DNA of 64,000 nt from positions 8,935,555 to 8,999,554 of the forward strand of contig OW804094.1 of the NCBI GenBank assembly GCA_942159475.1. Reading direction: 5' to 3'. The position numbers were made by a program, and so were the translations under genes. How positions within the stretch are numbered: the first letter of the stretch is position 1; each line of letters begins with the position of its first letter. This document shows positions 20,301 to 30,132 of the stretch, piece after piece. Source of the stretch: Sthenelais limicola (Eukaryota > Annelida > Polychaeta > Phyllodocida > Sigalionidae). The notes under the pieces were generated by a model. That model was not told the DNA's origin and searched no databases. It worked only from the letters and a program-made list of their open reading frames with translations.

Positions 20301-20547
20301 GGCAGCAGGCTCGGGCTCTGACAAGTCGGTAGAAATATCGGACGGGGAAGAGCACGAGCTGCTGCAGGAGTCGGACTCCGAAACGGCGTTAATATACGAC
20401 GATCTGGGACAAGAAGACAACGTAGTTGTCGTCCCAGATTCGGGTTTCGACCCGTTCGATGAAGCCCTTATTGGGAATCTCTCGCTTCACGGCATCTCCA
20501 AAACGGAGGGGGACGCTGAGGCGAAGGAGGCAGGGGAGTTCGTCTAG
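17389..20547 (+). CDS. ORF3: zinc-finger/coiled-coil protein of unknown function
   Basis: 1052 residues from ATG 17389; the frame is open from 17260 but the ATG opens a typical acidic N-terminus (MSDDSGHS). I do not recognise the family. Two C2H2-like fingers are visible: C167-X4-C172-X20-H193-X4-H198 and C207-X4-C212-X12-H225-X5-H231. A lysine-rich block at ~294-315 looks like a nuclear localisation signal. A leucine-zipper-like coiled coil spans ~450-512. A very long Glu/Arg/Gln coiled coil spans ~633-790 with repeated RLRQEEAALRQAE-type units. The C-terminus is acidic. There is no signal peptide and no hydrophobic segment, so it is not an envelope protein although it occupies the env position. 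GC-rich and free of stops despite its size, so selection or youth has kept it open. It may be a nuclear DNA/RNA-binding accessory factor (inference). Confidence 0.85.
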   Translation: MSDDSGHSAAESFEETAANRKRRVRRERDRRLKREVEGPASHSDDSDASPSDGLKDPDAAAGKYRRHKALNAAAKKLKWGDGKKPVLSLLPANERERKEAVRDPSEVDRFPDYPEYHKAVSVEEYKRFFETCTNPRKVLRTADLAYSFEADRKLQMAMLLYEEGSRCPFLLCRTEALVGKPQIFKSRLLFTRHLCEVHTPVTPVWRCPIGYCPVTGDRRSDIVAHGSKEPHKMARKKAVDKIMPVLERVGVSYLPQWGYKSTLHLASATSEAILRNAKEQNFTSKYPLEKDITKPKRTGKTKRKKKGSDKSDKSDRSDTEKQPEKRPKLVDAPIPDRNAWLDGYKIPSTKEKEFPNLPAPTGLTVLQKSRRPAPAAAEGRAPSATVPDPQPGPSRPTAAARAPPPEVDRAGIARTRKVVADRAAVLRLALQESLEGFCVDIAETYRPLDNVDRLVDSQAEIAQLMEDLNRSLNEQELLVERVNLLDTQVNGLRRENQELHAEVTLLRAQAAQRAMQPASPPSPRVETAPPVQNPILRLEQRKLEVREKFNRALRAEPTIPPGFGPGDRQTAKPLFGGVGRGTPTHAQARAPTRVANTKVSSTAGASTLANATPLCGTETEMEVDPHEGSTARKEEKAAAQRRFEQGRVEAERLRVQRETTLAETRLVKEALERKLREEETLRQAEDLRLQREEAALREAEEQRLRQEEAALRQAEQQRLQQEEAVRLAETAKREAFERQRLLDKEQSAHDMAFFREEEEKEEAERQQAKLNQEIQELRETESRLRVEALNSRRPAFPLSHGIEPPSIQVVDPAGIPMDTGGTLIGVTDLTRQRENQSVCTGTGLAPRMSAAKWGPNMPSASQSAEAEDSVEVTPAASSTPRSYRPPRGDVSSATKRLSFIEDKTLVARPAPPPSGEASPKLDEALPSLDTFSLPVTAPTGTSVEGVEGNGDAIALPWPRTDEGTTPVDHLAAAGSGSDKSVEISDGEEHELLQESDSETALIYDDLGQEDNVVVVPDSGFDPFDEALIGNLSLHGISKTEGDAEAKEAGEFV

Positions 20548-20980
20548 AACTCCCCCCCCCATAGGGATTGGGATCAGCACTGCGATCCCCCGAGGCGGCT
20601 GTCTCGTGTGGGTTCATCTCACAGCGAGGGGGGGGCTCTCCTCCTCGCAGGTGGTGGTTTTTATCCGCAAGGCTAGTATGGCTCACTAGCCTCGCTTTTA
20701 TTAATAAAGCTCGTGCACGAAAATTTTTTATTGCTTCGAATGTACGCTTCCAGTTGTACCGCGCTGCGAGACTGGGACGGACAGGCATGTCCGGTGGCCT
20801 CTTTAGGCCTATGAAGGCTACGAACCTTGGGGGCGAGTGCAAGCCTGGCTCTAGGATCCGTGCGGCGGAGTGGCATAACATTTGCCCCGCTGCACACGAG
20901 GATCTGGAGCCACGAGGATCTCCTTAGTGCCACGGCGGACCCTACATAACTAGTTATCGTGGACCCCTTCAACTCCAACT
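20548..20980 (+). other. 3' untranslated region of the LTR element
   Basis: Non-coding. It holds a C-run just after the ORF3 stop, a G-run near 20627-20634, and AATAAA at 20703-20708 that could end an ORF3 transcript before the LTR signal at 21330-21335. Confidence 0.5.
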
Positions 20981-20983
20981 AGT

Positions 20984-20990
20984 GAGGGGG
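20984..20990 (+). promoter_or_regulatory. Polypurine tract
   Basis: GAGGGGG lies 3 bases before the 3' LTR, where plus-strand DNA synthesis is primed. It is short but in the expected place. Confidence 0.7.
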
Positions 20991-20993
20991 CAG

Positions 20994-21418
20994 TGTAGTG
21001 GGTCCGCCACCCGGAATACAGCGAGGCTGTCGACTATCGCCAATCACCATCCAGGCTACGACAGCGGGGGCACTTCTACCAGCGCCGGAGACGACTACCA
21101 CCAGTTCCGGCCAGTTCCGTCAGGGGGCGACATACGACCACCGTGCAGACGACACTGCAGACACCCTCCGACGGACGGTAGGCGGAGGATACTACTACCT
21201 CCGCAAGGGGATCCAGGCTTCGCTTAACACTACGGACTCGAGCCGCGCCGCGGACCGAGATACTTCTGTTGTTCAAATTAAGCACCCTTGCTTCAGTAAC
21301 AAAACCTTTGTAACTGTATACCTTTGGGAAATAAACCAGGTTCAAACGAATCTCCTCGTATTCGTGATTCTTTACGGAATTTCGTAACCTCGCGCCCACG
21401 AATCTGCGGTTCACTACA
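20994..21418 (+). repeat. 3' LTR
   Basis: 425 bp, read base by base as identical to the 5' LTR. AATAAA at 21330-21335. It is followed by the target duplication TATG (21419-21422). Confidence 0.95.
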
Positions 21419-21550
21419 TATGTATATGTTTCGCAGAATAAAAGTGCCGTACTAATAATAAAGCTGGAAGTTTGTAACTTTCCACTCGTCTATTTGGCTT
21501 CGAAATCAGTTTCAAATTGTTGTTAAGGTTAACTTACTCTGTTTGAATAA

Positions 21551-23022
21551 TTAGTGACGAAGAGCAGAGTAGGAAAATAGAGAAACATGGTGACTTATCA
21601 AGCGTCTGGGAAGCCTATTATCAAAGAACTCGACTGGCTTTATCATGACCGAAGCTGGAAGTTTGTAATTTTTCACTCGCTTAAAGGTAAATGCCAGTGT
21701 TCAATAAAAAATGAATGAATCATGGAATTTTTTTAAACTTTGGATTTAGAAAGAACATGGTTGTGGGAACCCAAAAAGCCGAAAAAAAACATATGTCATT
21801 GGATTAGTTTTTATTTCAAGAACCACTGAAATTTACTACTGTTCACTATAGAAGTCTATGGGAAAACGGTTTTCCCCAATAGCAGACTATTGAATGATAC
21901 GATTTTCTTTAAAATCTGCATATACATAGCTAACATGTTATTAGACTAATATACAATAATAATCATATTATGTCTACACTAGAAATGACAGCACTTAGGC
22001 ATCAAAGACCTGAACGTGAGAGGTAAGATTGCAATCCTAGGTCTCATGACTAAAAGAGCATGCCATACAGAGTATCTTCAGGTTATGCCATGCCAAACAC
22101 GCCTGGCCTTGGGTCCGAATTTAATTTGTATAAATGAAAATTCTGTAAAGTTGTGTAACTCTCCCCTGGTTCAAGGTCCGATTATGTGGAACAAGCTTCC
22201 CACACATATAAAATTAAGAACCTGGCCTGACATAAAGGTATATTTGAAAAATACGCTGTGACGTCCCTTATGACCCTCTCGCCATGTTATTGTAGTCTTC
22301 TTGTGTCTGTTTAGTTATACAAATTTTGTCTAGAATCCCGAATTAGCACGACCAACTGGTCGAAATGTCTGCTACCGAGTCATTTTTATCCTGCGGATAA
22401 TACTAGTACCTGTTTTAAATGTCGGCAAAAGAAAACACAAAAAAATGTAATATCATGTAAATTTCATTTGGTATAGAAGATGCCCATCAGGCCTCTCAGG
22501 TCACAAATTTTCATAGTGTGTAATCGTAAATTTTCTCTCATGATGGTTATTTAAATATTGTATACTTGTTTTCACATGTTCCAATTTTGATAACTTGAAA
22601 CGTACTGCATATGTAGAATTGTTTATGGAAATAAAATAATATTATGTTTAAAAAGAAAATGTTATTGTACCCTGCCAATTAAAAAAAAAGGGTCATTGAA
22701 TTAGTAAAAGGTTATTCAGCTGAACGTGTATCGCAGTGAGTTTCTCCCATTGAAATCAATAGTGAATTAAAGTAAATTTTACTAATCCCTAAAACCCAAA
22801 ATAATATGATAACATCCTGTTTCTTTTGCCATCATGTTCTTTCTTAAGACAATGTTTGAACAAAATTATTGTGACTTCTCTTATTTCATGCATTAGTTCC
22901 TTGAATTCCCGCCTGCTGCAGTGCTGACACCGCTGGTGTTTACCTTTAAAAGTGACGAAGGGTAGAGTAGGATAATAGAGAAAAATGGTGATTTATCAAG
23001 CATCTGGGAAGCCTATTATCAA
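21551..23022. repeat. Pair of ~75-bp direct repeats bracketing a LINE fragment
   Basis: The stretch at 21551-21630 (AGTGACGAAGAGCAGAGTAG through AGCCTATTATCAA) recurs at 22951-23022 with few changes. The LINE remnant at 21960-22660 lies between them. The layout suggests an older repeat interrupted or duplicated around that insertion. Confidence 0.6.
21960..22660 (+). pseudogene. 5'-truncated LINE fragment, ORF2 C-terminus plus 3' UTR
   Basis: The frame 22016-22261 encodes the ORF2 C-terminal tail, including the IMWNKLP motif found at the same place in the intact ORF2 (1721-4615). Just upstream, another frame gives VYTRND, matching VYRNE of the intact protein, so the copy is frameshifted and truncated. 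The 3' UTR ends with GGAAATAAAATAATATTA near 22628-22645. This UTR differs from that of the 1-5037 element but matches the fragment at 55300-55442, so it belongs to a related subfamily. Confidence 0.8.
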
Positions 23023-23944
23023 GGTTATTAGAAATTCGGCCGGTTGTATGAAATGATTTATTATTATCTGACTTTGTACAATTAATACAATGTCTATGTT
23101 GTTTGTTGATCATAAGAAATGGCTATGTCAGTTTGTCGATTTTAGACATCAGGACCCCTAGAAATCATTGAAATCAGAGTGTGTTTGTATGATTGACCAA
23201 ATTGTAAGTCTAAGAAAGGATGAACTGGGAGTGAACTACGAACCCAGAAAGTGGTGGATGAACTACATACACCTGGTGGGAATTGCTCAGTGACTTGTTG
23301 CCACTGATTGATTGGGCTCATGGGAGTTGCATCTCAAAGCCATCCCAGATTGCTTGCCAATATTTGTGGCCTCTGGCCATCAAACATATCTGAAGTCAGC
23401 ACACCTTTATCTCCAAGAGATGCTTTCAATGGATAATGGACAACCTTGAGGTGACAGTGTACTTGTGACAGAGCAGACACCCATGAGCTCACTAAAAGGC
23501 CAAGGGGACCTAACATGAGGAAGTGGAATGGGCAAACTTTTCCTCCGTAATCAGTCATGTCTGAGAAAAGCATATAACTTGATGTAATGTCATTACCTGC
23601 AATAAATGCTTTTTCAATTATTTTTCAATTCAATCGCTGAATAAGATGAGATGAGTGAAAGAGGGCGTTGCCCCGTTACGTAATATCACCACACAGCCTG
23701 AACCAGTAAACTTGCACAGTACTTGGTAGTTAATTAAGCATAATTAGCCATTTTAGAAATATGCTCTAATAGTAAAGAGGTGATAAATTAATAATGAATA
23801 TGAATATAATGAGGTTTGGGCTATGTTACATAATGTCACACACCATTTCCAAGTCATTTCATATAATTATTGACTCGTAAAATTATATCTATTATACATT
23901 ATGTCATGAGTCATACTTTAACAAAGGCTATAATAAATTAAATT
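23023..23944. other. No gene seen
   Basis: Mixed AT-rich DNA. A core AGAGGGCGTTGCCCCG near 23652 resembles the palindrome core at 45220. Open frames here show no domain. Confidence 0.5.
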
Positions 23945-24270
23945 TGTGATGTGTTTCAGGAAAATGAGTCATAAGTCGTAAAATTAATATTTTTCAAAGT
24001 ATCTTTTTCACAAGATCTCATTATTGGAATGTTCTAATTTTTAGTGGGTTGATTACTTATAGCTATATCAATCGATGTGTCAAATTTGAGAACAATCTAT
24101 GTAATATATCCATTCGTTTTGAAGGTCAAACTTAAAATCTAGAAATATTTATTAGATCATTAGACTGTTTACTATCATTGGAATCGGCTTGATCTCATCT
24201 TTTCAAATATGGTGGTATCTCAAAATCCATTTTTTGCGACTTATGACTCATTGTCCTGAAACACATCTCA
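23945..24270. repeat. TIR-A copy, internally deleted
   Basis: Both arms are present (TGTGATGTGTTTCAGGAAAA at the left, the inverse ending ACATCTCA at the right). About 80 bp of the middle is missing relative to ~400-bp copies. Confidence 0.85.
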
Positions 24271-24523
24271 GTGTAGACTCTGTCAGCATTTTTACTGTTA
24301 TCTCATAATGTGTCAAATGTCTCACTACTTACATTGGGTAATGATATAATTGAGTTATCGACTTCATATCGTTTGTTTGATTATACTAACTTCATATCAT
24401 TTACTTGTAATTGCTCCTTATGTAAGCTCCTTTTGGTATAGTTCATTTTCTACTACCAGGTGGCGGCTGGGAGACCTGGATGTTATCCCGAAGTGTGGTC
24501 CACCCATTTGTCTAATCTCCTTA

Positions 24524-24600
24524 TGGGTCAGATTTTCAGAAAATGTACAATTTACCTTCACCAATCTTTGCAAAAAACCCGAATTTCAGACGAAAATAAA
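24524..24600. repeat. TIR-B fragment, left end
   Basis: Starts TGGGTCAGATTTTCAG and stops abruptly at the TIR-C copy that follows. Confidence 0.75.
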
Positions 24601-24939
24601 GGGATTTGCATGTACCACTGCGCATTTCTATTACAGTGTATGCTGGGATGGATTCGATTGATATCTGACATACACATATTTTATAAGATTTTCATCTAAA
24701 ATTGCAAGAATGTTTTCACCAATATCACAGCTTGTATAATGATCTATGAAAACCAAATGCATGATGGGAAATATGGGGACTTGCATTATGGAAACATGTA
24801 TAACAAATATTGACATTAGAGGATTGATAAATATCTCATGCTGAACATGGCATGTTTTCTATAGGTTTTAGGCTGTACCATTAGTCCCATAATTCCATGT
24901 GAATCAATATTCTAAATGGCGGCTATGCAAAACGCCTAT
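24599..24939. repeat. TIR-C copy
   Basis: Has the family order: GGGATTTGCATGTACCACTG, TGCTGGGATGGATTC, AACCAAATGCATGATGGGAA, then the AAATGGCGGCTATGCAA end. The outermost ATAG bases on the left are lost, which fits its insertion next to or into the TIR-B copy. Confidence 0.8.
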
Positions 24940-24961
24940 ACTATCTCCTCCTAACTAAATC

Positions 24962-25449
24962 CAGGGAGGTATATACAGTGGGAGTATGCATGGTACCCCA
25001 ATAGTTCCGAATACTGCCACTGCAGCTTGTGGCGCTGTAAATCAAGTCCACCCACCCCCACCCCCATCCAATAGCCAATCAAATTAAAAACTATTTCTAA
25101 TTATGTGACTCTTATAGTGTTGCTGGGAAAAGGCAATCATCCAATAGCCAATCAATTTTAAAGCTGTTTCTAACTATGTGACTGTAATGATATTGCTGGG
25201 AAAAGGCAATCAAATTTTCCTGGGCCACCGATATGTTAAAGATTATATGTTGATGGAACAACTTAGCTGTTGTTTACTGATTTATGATATAAACGATATA
25301 GCTAAAAGTAGTAGCAGGTTACTTTGTCTAAATTCAACAGCACTGAAGCGCCACCTGGTATACAATAGCGATAACACAACGCTGACAATCACGGTCCTGT
25401 ATGATCAGCCCGCGGCTTCCACTCCTATCCCTCTGTATATACCTCCCTG
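24962..25449. mobile_element. hAT-like short TIR element with 7-bp target duplication
   Basis: Perfect 17-bp inverted ends, CAGGGAGGTATATACAG (24962-24978) and its complement (25433-25449). They are flanked by CTAAATC on both sides (24955-24961 and 25450-25456). The 488-bp interior contains an imperfect tandem duplication of about 70 bp (CCAATAGCCAATCAA near 25070 and 25140) and no transposase. The CAGGG end and near-8-bp duplication suggest a hAT-mobilised non-autonomous element (inference). Confidence 0.8.
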
Positions 25450-25671
25450 CTAAATCTGATTGTTTATCCCATTGCTACTGGATGGAAATGAATATTGAGT
25501 GGGGACCTGTTGGAAGAGCAGCGAGTGTGGAGGAACCAGTCGACTAGAAGTAGCCATTACCATTCACCATAGACCCCAATCAGCATACACAGGGGAGACT
25601 AGTGCTAGTGCTATGTCACATAGATATAGCTATATCCTTCTATAGCCTACCTGTTTAGATGACAGCAGATA

Positions 25672-26080
25672 TGTGATGTGTTACAGGAAAATGAGCCACA
25701 AGTCGTAAAAATAGGATTTTGAGATATCATTATATTTGAAAAGATGAGATTAAGCGGATTCCAATGGTAGTAAACAGTCTAATAATCTAATAAGTATTTC
25801 TAGATTTTAAGTTTGATATTTCCATTGTTGAAAAACAAAATTTCAATATTTCTCGGGGGCAATCAACAGCAAAGTAACTAAATATACTCCCTATGAGGAC
25901 CTTGAAAACGAAAGGATATATTAGATACATTGTCCTGGAACTTGCTGCATCGATTGATATAACTATAAGTGATAAACTCTTCAAAAATCAGAACATTCCA
26001 ATAAAGTGTTCTTATAAAATGACCACTTTGACCAATACCATTTTTGCGACTTGTGACTCATTTCCCTGAAACACAAGACA
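25672..26080. repeat. TIR-A copy, first of three head-to-tail
   Basis: Full-length, 409 bp, from TGTGATGTGTTACAGG to ACACAAGACA, directly abutting the next copy. Confidence 0.85.
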
Positions 26081-26370
26081 TATTTGAAAAGGTGAGATCA
26101 AGCCGATTCCAATGATAGTAAACATTGGGAAAACATTTGAATAAAATGTTTTCAATATACTAGTAAAGTAGCTAAATATGCTACATAGGATGTAATGATC
26201 TTAGTGGCGCATGGACATATTTGATACACAGACGTGAAAATTGGTACATGTTTTTATACAGGTTGAAGTGGTAGGGACCCTAAAGATGATAAAGAGATCT
26301 TGTAAATAATACACTTTGAAAAATATCAATATTTTGCGACTTTTGACTCATTTTCCTGAAACACATCACA
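26081..26370. repeat. TIR-A copy, second of three, left arm missing
   Basis: Starts inside the family (ATTTGAAAAGGTGAGATCAA) and ends ACACATCACA. It shares the orientation of its neighbours. Confidence 0.85.
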
Positions 26371-26374
26371 CATA

Positions 26375-26773
26375 TGTGATCCGTTTGAGGAAAATGAGTC
26401 ACAAGTCGCAAAGTATGGATTTTGAGATATCACCATATTTGAGAAGAGGAGATCAAGGTGATTCCGATGATAGTAAACAGTAGTACATCTAATACATATT
26501 TCTCTATTTTAAGTTTGATATTTTTATTTTTGAGAAAAAAAGGTTTGCAATGTTTCAGGATGGGCAATTGCCAGTAAAGTAACTAAATATACTACATACA
26601 AATGCCTTCAAATTGCAAGAATATATATTTAATACAATGTCCTGAAATTTAGCTCATAGACTGTGGTAAACCATCCAAGAATCAGAACATTTCAATAAAG
26701 AGTTCATGTGAGAAAAGCGCTTTGAAAAATATCAATATTCTGCTTGGGACTCATTTTCCTGAAACACATCACA
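26375..26773. repeat. TIR-A copy, third of three
   Basis: 399 bp, both arms present (TGTGATCCGTTTGAGG; AACACATCACA), separated from the previous copy by CATA only. Confidence 0.88.
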
Positions 26774-27011
26774 CATATATAGTGGTTTGTCCTTGGGAGG
26801 GAGATAAAGGGAGATATCCTAGGCTTGCATATCAGCTGGTCAGGTGACATAGCGTTCACTCTAGGACATCAGGACTTTCCATGCCCGAGGGTGTCCTTGA
26901 CCTTTCACATTGTCCTCCTTGTTACCTCCTTAACCTCCATATATCAGTGGCTATTCATAGTCTGTTCTGACTTCCTTTTCCTTCAAGAGCAATTGCCTTA
27001 CAATATATCCT

Positions 27012-27115
27012 AATAGGGGATGTGCATAACTGCCAGTGCAAATCTGGATTGGCATGGAATTATGGGACTAATGGTACAGTGTAAAATGTATAGAAAACAT
27101 GCCATGTTCAGCATG
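27012..27115. repeat. TIR-C fragment
   Basis: Starts ATAGGGGATGTGCAT and runs through the ATTATGGGACTAATGGTACA block to ATGTTCAGCATGGA, then meets the satellite array. Confidence 0.75.
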
Positions 27116-27123
27116 GAATACTT

Positions 27124-27716
27124 GTGTTGATAAGGGCGTAAAGCAACCAATCTCACTCACTCACTCCCTCTCAGCTCTCCCGCCCTTGATATAACCTTCA
27201 ATGTGTTGATAAGGGTGTAAAGCAACCAATCTCACTCACTCCCTCTCAGCTCTCCCGCCCTTGATATAACCTTCAATGTGTTGATAAGGGCGTAAAGCAA
27301 CCAATCTCACTCACTCACTCCCTCTCAGCTCTCCCGCCCTTGATATAACCTTCAATGTGTTGATAAGGGCGTAAAGCAACCAATCTCACTCACTCACTCA
27401 CTCCCTCTCAGCTCTCCCGCCCTTGATATAACCTTCAATGTGTTGGTAAGGGCGTGAAGCAACCAATCTCACTCATGCACTCCCTCTCAGCTCTCCTGTC
27501 CTTGATATAACCTTCAATGTGTTGATAAGGGCGTAAAGCAACCAATCTCACTCACTCACTCTCAGCTCTCCTGCCCTTGATATAACCTTCAACGTGTTGA
27601 CAAGGGCATGAAGCAACCAATCTCACTCACTCACTCTCAGCTCTCCCGCCCTTGAAATAACCTTCAACGTGTTGATAAGGGCGTGAAGCAACCAATCTCA
27701 CTCACTCACTCCATCA
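27124..27716 (+). repeat. Satellite array, eight ~79-bp units
   Basis: Units start with GTGTTGATAAGGGCG at 27124, 27203, 27278, 27357, 27440, 27519, 27594 and 27669. Spacings are 79, 75, 79, 83, 79, 75 and 75, all 71 plus a multiple of 4. The difference comes from the number of CACT repeats inside each unit. A second array of the same family is at 61545-61936. Confidence 0.92.
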
Positions 27717-28458
27717 CCGCTTCTAGTTATTGACAATTGACCGATCGCGGGCCACGCCCCCTATGACGCATCATCCAATTAAATTTCAGCGAATGACACC
27801 ACATTGTCTCCATGTGGTGTACCTAATGGAGCGCCTACATTTGGCCAGACATGACGCCATTGTCGGGCCATGTCACATTGCGTTACATTTTTCTTTCACG
27901 GTTTTGGGGATAAAACAAAAATGGATACTCCTAAGTTCCCAAAACTTCTACACAAATAGTGCAGGTAATATTCTACATTCTATATAGAGAAAAAAATGTA
28001 TGTCATCGCATTAAAAAAATAATTGTGGCTGTCTGAAATAGACTTTAAAGCAGCAGATTTTTGGGTTGAAAGAAACTTCCTTCCGCGGTGATTGCATGGA
28101 TTTTGTATTCGGTTCTGTTGATATATTACACAATATTTCCACCAAAAGGAATATCATCAGACTTTAATATGTTCATAAACTATAATTTGGCATAGTTTTC
28201 TAAGTCAACATGAGTCATTTACGCAGATTATACGGATACTATTGTGTCGGCGCCAATCGGTGAATGTCATGCAAAACGGGACAGTGACGTGACACGTTTA
28301 GCGCTCCCGATATTGGGCCTTTTGATCCTTGGATACTGTTGTGAGGGGGGCATGGCCCACATAGCACCGTGGCGATCCATCAATTATCACTGGTGTTAAA
28401 TACGCATACCATTATACCTTAACTGGGATTGTGAGAATTCACTACAGAGGAGTGCATT
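27717..28458. other. No gene seen
   Basis: Moderately unique DNA with short frames and no recognised domain, repeat or RNA gene. Confidence 0.5.
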
Positions 28459-28858
28459 TGTGATCCGTTTTAGGAAAATGAGTCATAAGTCGCAAAATAT
28501 GGATTTTGAGATACCATGATATGTGAAAAGAAGACATCAACCTGATTCCAATGATAGTAAACACTAGGACACCTAAAGGGTGTAGCTATATTTTAAGTTT
28601 GATATTTTTATTTTTGAAAAAACAAGTATGCAATGTTTCTAGACCAGTAAAGTAACTAAAGACACTGCATTCGAAGACCTTCAAAATGCAAGAATATATT
28701 TGATACACTGTCGTGAAATTTGTGACACAGATTCATATGACTACAGGCACTAAACCCTCTAAAAATCAGAACATTTCAATAAAGAGATCTTGTGACAAAA
28801 ATACTTTGAAAAATATCAATTTTGCGACTTGTGACTCATTTTCCTGAAACACATCACA
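28459..28858. repeat. TIR-A copy, full length (400 bp)
   Basis: From TGTGATCCGTTTTAGGAAAA to GAAACACATCACA. A good reference copy for the family. Confidence 0.9.
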
Positions 28859-28953
28859 TTTAAGTGATCTATTGTGCTAATAGCCATTTAGACACACAGC
28901 TTTAAAAAGCCAAGACTGTTGGGCGCCATTACTGCCCTCCTCCCCTCCACTCC

Positions 28954-29190
28954 TGGGTCAGATTTTCGGAAAATGTACAATTGGCAGCTCTGCACATTTA
29001 GGAAATTCTGCTAAATGTGGCTATAAAATGATGAATACCGGTTATATCTGAGTATATTTGGTATCACATTGATTTAAAGTATCAGTTCTGTTATGTTAAA
29101 CTGTATTTTGAAGCTCATTTTTGTCTTAAATGGGGGTTATTTGAGAGGATTGGTGAAGGCGAGTTGTACCTTTTCTGAAAATCTGACCCT
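28954..29190. repeat. TIR-B copy, full length (237 bp)
   Basis: From TGGGTCAGATTTTCGG to AAAATCTGACCC; interior matches the 32976 and 58196 copies. Confidence 0.88.
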
Positions 29191-29434
29191 CTTATGCGTG
29201 GATCCCCTGAGGCTCACTCTATTGAGAGGCTAGTCTCCCACTCAGTCCATTGAACACATTTGGTGAAACAATACATCCTTCTACTGTTAATACAATATGA
29301 GCCACACTTAGGCACAAGTGATTATCCCATCAAATTCCTAAACCAACAATTAAGTACTTTATTGTAATTTAGATATTCTATATATTCCACTCTATCAGAT
29401 GGTATGGTTAGCGACTTGTTGTAATGAACCTCCC

Positions 29435-29690
29435 TATAGGGGACTTGCATGTGCCAATACGCATGTCTGTCACAATGTATTCTGGGTTGATAAATGATCT
29501 ATGAAAACCGAATGCATGATGGGAAATATGGAGGTTTCTGTTATGTTAACATCTATAGCACATGGGTATAGCATTGATAAATAATCCACGCTGAATATGG
29601 CATGTTTTCTTTAGATTTTTTACTGTACCTTTAGTCCCACAATTCCATGCGAATCAAGATTCAAAATGGCGGCTTTGCAAGTCACCTATT
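29435..29690. repeat. TIR-C copy, internally deleted
   Basis: Left end TATAGGGGACTTGCATGTG, right end GGCGGCTTTGCAAGTCACCTATT. About 95 bp shorter than the 48422 copy because the segment after TGTATTCTGGG is missing. Confidence 0.8.
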
Positions 29691-30132
29691 GACAGGACAT
29701 TATGGAGACAACTACCCAGGTGTCCATGACAATTCTGTAATGGAAACCGTACTAATGGCTCTCCAAGAAAGAACGAAGAAGAAACCCATAACCATTGTAA
29801 TAGCAGGTCTTTTTAGCGGATGCAGAAACACATTGGGCCCTGAAGTGGCCATTTCAATTGGTTCTGTTGTCCTTTATATGGATTTCAAGCTTACCGGCCC
29901 TGTCTCAAGGGATCAGCCATTACACTTCTTTGTCTGTTGCAACCATTACAGTCCCAAATGCAAAGGACACTTTAAAATGGTTTGAGTATTTGAATTGTCA
30001 TTAAAAGCTTGAAAAATTGGGGGTAAAATGTTATGTAACATTACGTTACATTGTGTAACCTCATTAAATATTAATTATCACCCATTAATTATATTATCTC
30101 ATTACTAAAATCGCTAATTATACTTAGCCACC
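29691..30132. other. No supported gene
   Basis: An open frame runs 29647-29985 but starts inside TIR-C and matches nothing I know. The rest is AT-rich. Confidence 0.4.

Larger units (their letters stand above)
8833..21418 (+). mobile_element. Intact Ty3/gypsy-type LTR retrotransposon with extra 3' ORF
   Basis: Two 425-bp direct LTRs (8833-9257, 20994-21418) read as identical base for base and end in the inverted pair TGTAGTG/CACTACA. They are flanked by TATG at 8829-8832 and 21419-21422, a 4-bp target duplication. A tRNA primer site follows the 5' LTR and a purine tract precedes the 3' LTR. The order protease, RT, RNase H, integrase marks the Ty3/gypsy group. All three large frames are uninterrupted. 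Its GC content is clearly higher than the AT-rich flanks. Total length (12,586 bp) is about twice that of a minimal gypsy element, owing to a 1.6-kb spacer and a third ORF. Identical LTRs imply a very recent insertion. Confidence 0.96.

Noticed and set aside
17389..20547. ORF3 as an envelope protein
   Set aside because: No signal peptide, no hydrophobic membrane segment and no glycoprotein-like cysteine pattern; nuclear and coiled-coil features instead.
27124..27716. Regular repeats that could suggest a CRISPR array
   Set aside because: The whole ~79-bp unit is conserved with no variable spacers, and the DNA is eukaryotic.
29647..29985. 112-codon open frame with a plausible acceptor site before it
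   Set aside because: It begins inside a TIR-C end, has no recognised domain and no partner exon nearby.
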